Origin: Rhodoferax sp.
GTDB lineage: Bacteria; Pseudomonadota; Gammaproteobacteria; Burkholderiales; Burkholderiaceae_C
Length of the DNA stretch: 7,605 nt
Reading direction: 5' to 3'
Assembly (NCBI GenBank): GCA_026785765.1
Contig: JAJAZK010000476.1
Coordinates: forward strand, 1 to 7,605
Both the position numbers and the translations under genes were made by a program. Positions 5,546 through 7,605 of this stretch are shown piece after piece (position 1 is the stretch's first letter; every line of letters begins with the position of its first letter). The notes under the pieces are model-generated. The model did not search any database. It was given only the letters and a program-made list of their open reading frames with translations, and had not been told where the DNA came from.

Positions 5546-6025
5546 TCAGTACGGTCGCCCGTTCTTGTGGGCGAATTGCCACGTGCCGCCGACCATGGTC
5601 GCCTGGATGTCATCGTCAGGGTAGGTCGCGCTGTCGCCCGGCAGGCGATCACCGAACTCAAGGTAGACCACATCGCTGCCGCTGCGGTTGACGAGGTGGT
5701 GGCCGTTGCCGGTGCCGGCCTTGAAACCGGCGCACATGCCGGGGGCCAATGGCGTTTCGCCTTCATCGGTGACCAGTGTTGCGTGGCCTTCGAGAAGGTA
5801 GATGAACTCATCCTGCAATGTGTGCGCGTGGCGCAATGCCGACGTGCCGCCCGGCGCCAGCCAGGTGAGATTGACGCCGAAATTGCCCAGGCCAAACACG
5901 TCCCCCAGTTGACGCTTGATGCGCCCCGCCATGCGCGACGCAAACGGCTCGGGATAATTACTGTTTTTGGTGCGCGGCGGGACGTCGGAGGCGACGATCG
6001 CGATCGGATGTTGGGTTTGCGCCAT
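5546..6025 (-). CDS. Cupin-domain protein (COG3837-like)
   Basis: A 159-residue single-domain cupin. Motif 1 is intact: Gly60, His66, His68, Glu73 and Gly80 (RHAHTLQDEF then LLEG). Motif 2 contains PG at 95-96, the stretch GTGNGHH at 104-110 with His109/His110, and Asn113. The tail contains EFGDR, then YPDDD and a final HKNGRPY, which I associate with uncharacterised cupins of the COG3837 type. The His/His/Glu set predicts a bound divalent metal; whether it is an enzyme (isomerase, dioxygenase) or a binding protein is not visible. The start is ATG 6025-6023, preceded by CGGAGAAAACCACC, a good ribosome binding site (GGAG about ten bases upstream); the longer upstream frame overlaps the thioesterase gene and is spurious. 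It lies 68 bases downstream of the thioesterase on the same strand, perhaps the last gene of an operon. Confidence 0.92.
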   Translation of the reverse strand: MAQTQHPIAIVASDVPPRTKNSNYPEPFASRMAGRIKRQLGDVFGLGNFGVNLTWLAPGGTSALRHAHTLQDEFIYLLEGHATLVTDEGETPLAPGMCAGFKAGTGNGHHLVNRSGSDVVYLEFGDRLPGDSATYPDDDIQATMVGGTWQFAHKNGRPY

Positions 6026-6093
6026 GGTGGTTTTCTCCGGGAGATCGGTTGACGATGTCAGGCATCCTGGCCCGTCCGATGGGTATCCGCAGC

Positions 6094-6510
6094 CTATGTT
6101 GCCTTGGGATAGAGGATCATCTGGGTACAGCGAAACAGTGCGATGGTCTTGCCGGTTTCGCGGTGCGTCACTACGGCATCCCACACCTGCGTGGTCTTGC
6201 CCATGTGTGCCGCGGTGGCGACGCATTCAATGGTTCCTTCGAGCGCGGTGCCGAGGTGGTTGGTCTTGGTCTCCACGGTGGTGAAGCCACTGGCTCCGGG
6301 CGGCAAATTGATCACGCAGCCATACCCTGCCGATGTGTCGGCCAGAGTAAACACGCTGCCCGCATGCAGGAAGCCATTGGGCGCCATCATCTCGCGGCGC
6401 ACCGGCAATTCCGATTGCACTTCAAGCTTGCCGACGTGCGTGATGACGATGCCCAGGTGGCCGGGCAAGTGATCGGCGCCGCGTTGGTTGAAGTGGGCGG
6501 GGGTCAGCAT
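6094..6510 (-). CDS. Hotdog-fold thioesterase, PaaI/COG2050 family
   Basis: A 138-residue single hotdog domain, the usual size for PaaI-type acyl-CoA thioesterases, which hydrolyse aryl- or acyl-CoA thioesters in the cytoplasm. The signature helix is clear: Asn45-Gly46, then His49 in NGFLHAGSVFTLADTSAGYG, with Asp58 at the place of the catalytic acidic residue. This is followed by the strand FTTVETKTNHLG at 76-87 and the closing strands VWDAVVTHRETGKTIALFRCTQ. The ATG at 6510-6508 is the only sensible start; the ribosome binding site is weak. It starts 38 bases after the stop of the phosphatase-like gene and lies upstream of the cupin. Its neighbours do not include phenylacetate or menaquinone genes, so the acyl group is unknown. 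Confidence 0.93.
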   Translation of the reverse strand: MLTPAHFNQRGADHLPGHLGIVITHVGKLEVQSELPVRREMMAPNGFLHAGSVFTLADTSAGYGCVINLPPGASGFTTVETKTNHLGTALEGTIECVATAAHMGKTTQVWDAVVTHRETGKTIALFRCTQMILYPKAT

Positions 6511-6548
6511 GTGAGTTTTTGGCCAATGTTTAACGTAGTCGCGCGGAT

Positions 6549-7217
6549 TCAGGCAAATGTTACCCAGTCCGCATACGCTGCCGCATCCAGGTGCGGCAGC
6601 GTGTTGTAGGTCAGCAGCGTGTGGCGTTTGGGGTTGAACGCGAACTCGGTGATGGCGCTGTTGCGGATGCGCAGGTTCAGCTCGATGGTGGTCTCAGGCG
6701 TGGTGCCCAGGATGTGGCAGACGGCGGTCGAGATCGGGCCGCCGCTGGACACGATCAGCACGTTGCCACTGTGGTTCTTGCGCACATGGTCGAGTGCGCT
6801 GGTAATACCCTGCACGAACTCGGTGTAGCTGGGCATGCCCTTTGGGCTGACCACGCCGTTCATCCACTGGGTCAGGCCGTCGCGCAGGATGCGGAAGTGG
6901 TTGCGGTAGGCCTCGGGCGAGTCCGGCTTTTTGAGTGGCCCCGGATGGATGGCGGCAATCACTGCCGCACTGTCGTATTCGTTGAGCCCCGGCCATGGCA
7001 GCGCGTCAAGTGAAAGACCTGCCCCCGCGCGGATGCCGTCAACCGTCTGGCTGTGGCGGCGCAGGGTGCCGGTGAGTGCGGCTTCGAACACCAAGCCCTT
7101 GTGCGCGAAGTACTCTCCCAGGCGCACGCTTTGCTGCATCCCCATGGGGCTGAGCTGATCGTAATCGGCGGCGCCGAAAGAGGCCTGGCCGTGCCGTACG
7201 AGGTAGAGGGTTCCCAT
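6549..7217 (-). CDS. Histidine phosphatase (phosphoglycerate mutase-like) family protein lacking the second catalytic His
   Basis: A 222-residue protein of the histidine phosphatase superfamily, which transfers phosphate through a phospho-histidine. Near the N-terminus is LYLVRHGQA with the RHG triad at 8-10 (nucleophile His9). Arg54 in TGTLRRHSQT fits the second phosphate-binding Arg, and Glu80 in LNEYDS fits the acid residue. In the C-terminal core, the segment normally reading V-S-H-G-G reads VSSGGPI at 156-162: the second active-site His is Ser158 (codon AGC at 6746-6744, checked on the + strand). The fold is otherwise complete. It could be a subfamily with altered chemistry, low activity or a binding role. 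Its start ATG 7217-7215 has no clear ribosome binding site. It is the first gene of a possible three-gene - strand unit with the thioesterase and cupin. Confidence 0.93.
   Translation of the reverse strand: MGTLYLVRHGQASFGAADYDQLSPMGMQQSVRLGEYFAHKGLVFEAALTGTLRRHSQTVDGIRAGAGLSLDALPWPGLNEYDSAAVIAAIHPGPLKKPDSPEAYRNHFRILRDGLTQWMNGVVSPKGMPSYTEFVQGITSALDHVRKNHSGNVLIVSSGGPISTAVCHILGTTPETTIELNLRIRNSAITEFAFNPKRHTLLTYNTLPHLDAAAYADWVTFA
6575..6602 (-). repeat. Perfect 11-bp inverted repeat in the 3' end of the phosphatase-like gene
   Basis: ACGCTGCCGCA (6575-6585) and TGCGGCAGCGT (6592-6602) are exact inverted copies around a six-base loop. In the mRNA this makes a strong GC-rich stem within the codons for residues about 206-215, just before the stop codon and 65 bases before the thioesterase start. 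No T-run follows, so it is not an intrinsic terminator. It could slow 3' exonuclease decay or set the ratio of upstream to downstream gene expression. Confidence 0.6.
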
Positions 7218-7283
7218 GACACGGCATTGTGCGGGTCAGGGCTGTGGCCCGCAGTCTCCCGAGGGACGCCGTCCACTGTCAGG

Positions 7284-7310
7284 ATTGAACAGTCATTGCG
7301 ATGAAATCAA
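7284..7310 (-). promoter_or_regulatory. Possible promoter for the phosphatase-thioesterase-cupin group
   Basis: On the - strand, TTGATT (7310-7305) and TTCAAT (7289-7284) each match four of six bases of the -35 and -10 consensus, with a 15-base spacer, slightly short. The start would be near 7277, giving a leader of about 60 bases that contains a GCGGG/CCCGC hairpin (7231-7252). Weak evidence, but it sits in the correct divergent gap. Confidence 0.25.
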
Positions 7311-7338
7311 CGCCAATGCCGCATTGAATTCGGGACCT

Positions 7339-7367
7339 TTGATGAACCTCTGGTAATCAGGTAGAGT
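7339..7367 (+). promoter_or_regulatory. Possible sigma-70-like promoter for the right-end gene
   Basis: TTGATG (7339-7344), a 17-base spacer, and TAGAGT (7362-7367) match four of six bases each of the -35 and -10 hexamers at ideal spacing. It would start transcription around 7374, about 55 bases upstream of the GTG at 7430. Short hexamer matches of this quality occur by chance, so confidence is modest. Confidence 0.33.
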
Positions 7368-7429
7368 TCTGTGTGTTTCTCTCAGCTTTTTGGAGTCTGC
7401 TTTGTTGTTCAAACGCGGTGAGTGCAGCA

Positions 7430-7605
7430 GTGACTGACAGATCGATCAACTTCGACAATCCTCCGATACACGAGGTAGCGCTTGGCCAAACATTTCTCCA
7501 TCGCCCCGATTTTCTGATTCCGTACTACGGTGAGTTTTGGTCATTGATTCGGGACCATTTTCCACTTGCGGAACAAGCGCCTCCCATCTTGGAGCAGGTA
7601 GACGG
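7430..7605 (+). CDS. TIGR04255-like protein, 3' end missing
   Basis: An open frame runs off the right edge. From the GTG at 7430 it encodes 58 complete residues, with NPPIHEVALGQ near the start, YYGEFWSLIRDHFP in the middle and EQAPPILEQV at the end. The N-P-P-I-x-E-V opening, the G-x-F-W-x-x-I-R-x-x-F-P block and the following E-x-x-P-P-I match my knowledge of the N-terminus of TIGR04255, a sporadically distributed family of about 250 residues with no established function. GTG 7430 is preferred because GGTGA at 7417-7421 lies eight bases before it; GTG 7418 in the same frame is the alternative and adds four residues. No stop occurs back to 7343. Its GC content (about 49% across 7321-7605) is far below its neighbours, suggesting acquisition. 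About three-quarters of the protein is outside the window. Confidence 0.72.
   Translation, partial: MTDRSINFDNPPIHEVALGQTFLHRPDFLIPYYGEFWSLIRDHFPLAEQAPPILEQVD

Larger units (their letters stand above)
7218..7417. other. Intergenic region between divergent phosphatase-like and TIGR04255-like genes
   Basis: About 200 bases with no convincing gene. It contains a small hairpin near the phosphatase start (7231-7252), weak promoter-like pairs facing each way, and the point where base composition falls from GC-rich to about 49% GC (from roughly 7300 on). No att-like duplication, tRNA end or insertion-sequence terminus is visible. Confidence 0.5.

Noticed and set aside
5465..6609. Two overlapping + strand open frames opposite the cupin and thioesterase genes
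   Set aside because: Both are antisense shadows. The opposite strand encodes intact cupin and hotdog motifs.
1..7605. CRISPR arrays, tRNA or rRNA genes, insertion sequences, integrase sites, toxin-antitoxin pairs
   Set aside because: Searched by eye on both strands. No regularly spaced repeats, transposase or integrase motifs, cloverleaf or CCA-ended structures, or paired short toxin and antitoxin frames were found.

Overview
The window is GC-rich (roughly 60-68% by eye over most of its length) and densely coded on both strands. Gene families, codon use and small conserved proteins suggest a betaproteobacterium, most likely of the order Burkholderiales. This is an inference from protein style; no rRNA or other phylogenetic marker is present. 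I can support nine protein-coding genes (two cut by the window ends) plus one candidate small ORF.

Layout. (1) Left, + strand, 1-1440: the 3' part of a PLP-dependent trans-sulfuration-family enzyme, then a 79-residue protein with a cysteine/histidine zinc-site pattern. (2) A 167-base convergent gap (1441-1607) holds two GC-rich hairpins that may end transcripts from both sides. (3) - strand, 3106 down to 1608: a retinol-dehydrogenase-like short-chain dehydrogenase and an HD-superfamily phosphohydrolase, joined by a one-base TGATG stop/start overlap. (4) 3107-3254: a spacer with a + strand candidate small ORF that has an excellent ribosome binding site, and a 15-bp direct repeat. (5) - strand, 4121 down to 3255: an EamA/DMT-family ten-helix transporter. 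(6) Divergent from it, + strand, 4167-5501: an exported FecR-domain protein with a C-terminal NTF2/SnoaL-like domain. (7) - strand, 7217 down to 5546: histidine-phosphatase-fold protein, hotdog thioesterase, cupin, in transcription order and possibly co-transcribed. (8) Right end, + strand from about 7430: the 5' part of a protein resembling the sporadically distributed TIGR04255 family. The last 285 bases are about 49% GC (counted: 140/285), well below the rest, so this end may be the edge of an acquired segment.

How the genes may work together. The SDR-HD pair is tightly coupled and probably co-regulated, but its substrates cannot be read from sequence. The cupin/thioesterase/phosphatase group looks like small-molecule metabolism. 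The FecR protein sits alone with no sigma factor, TonB receptor or CHASE2 cyclase in view, so it is probably a periplasmic protein rather than an iron-signalling anti-sigma factor. I see no rRNA, tRNA, CRISPR array, transposase, integrase or toxin-antitoxin pair. Nothing here clearly forms a new multi-gene system. The most unusual items are the FecR-NTF2-like architecture, the histidine phosphatase lacking its second catalytic histidine, the candidate small ORF at 3146, and the low-GC TIGR04255-like gene running off the right edge.
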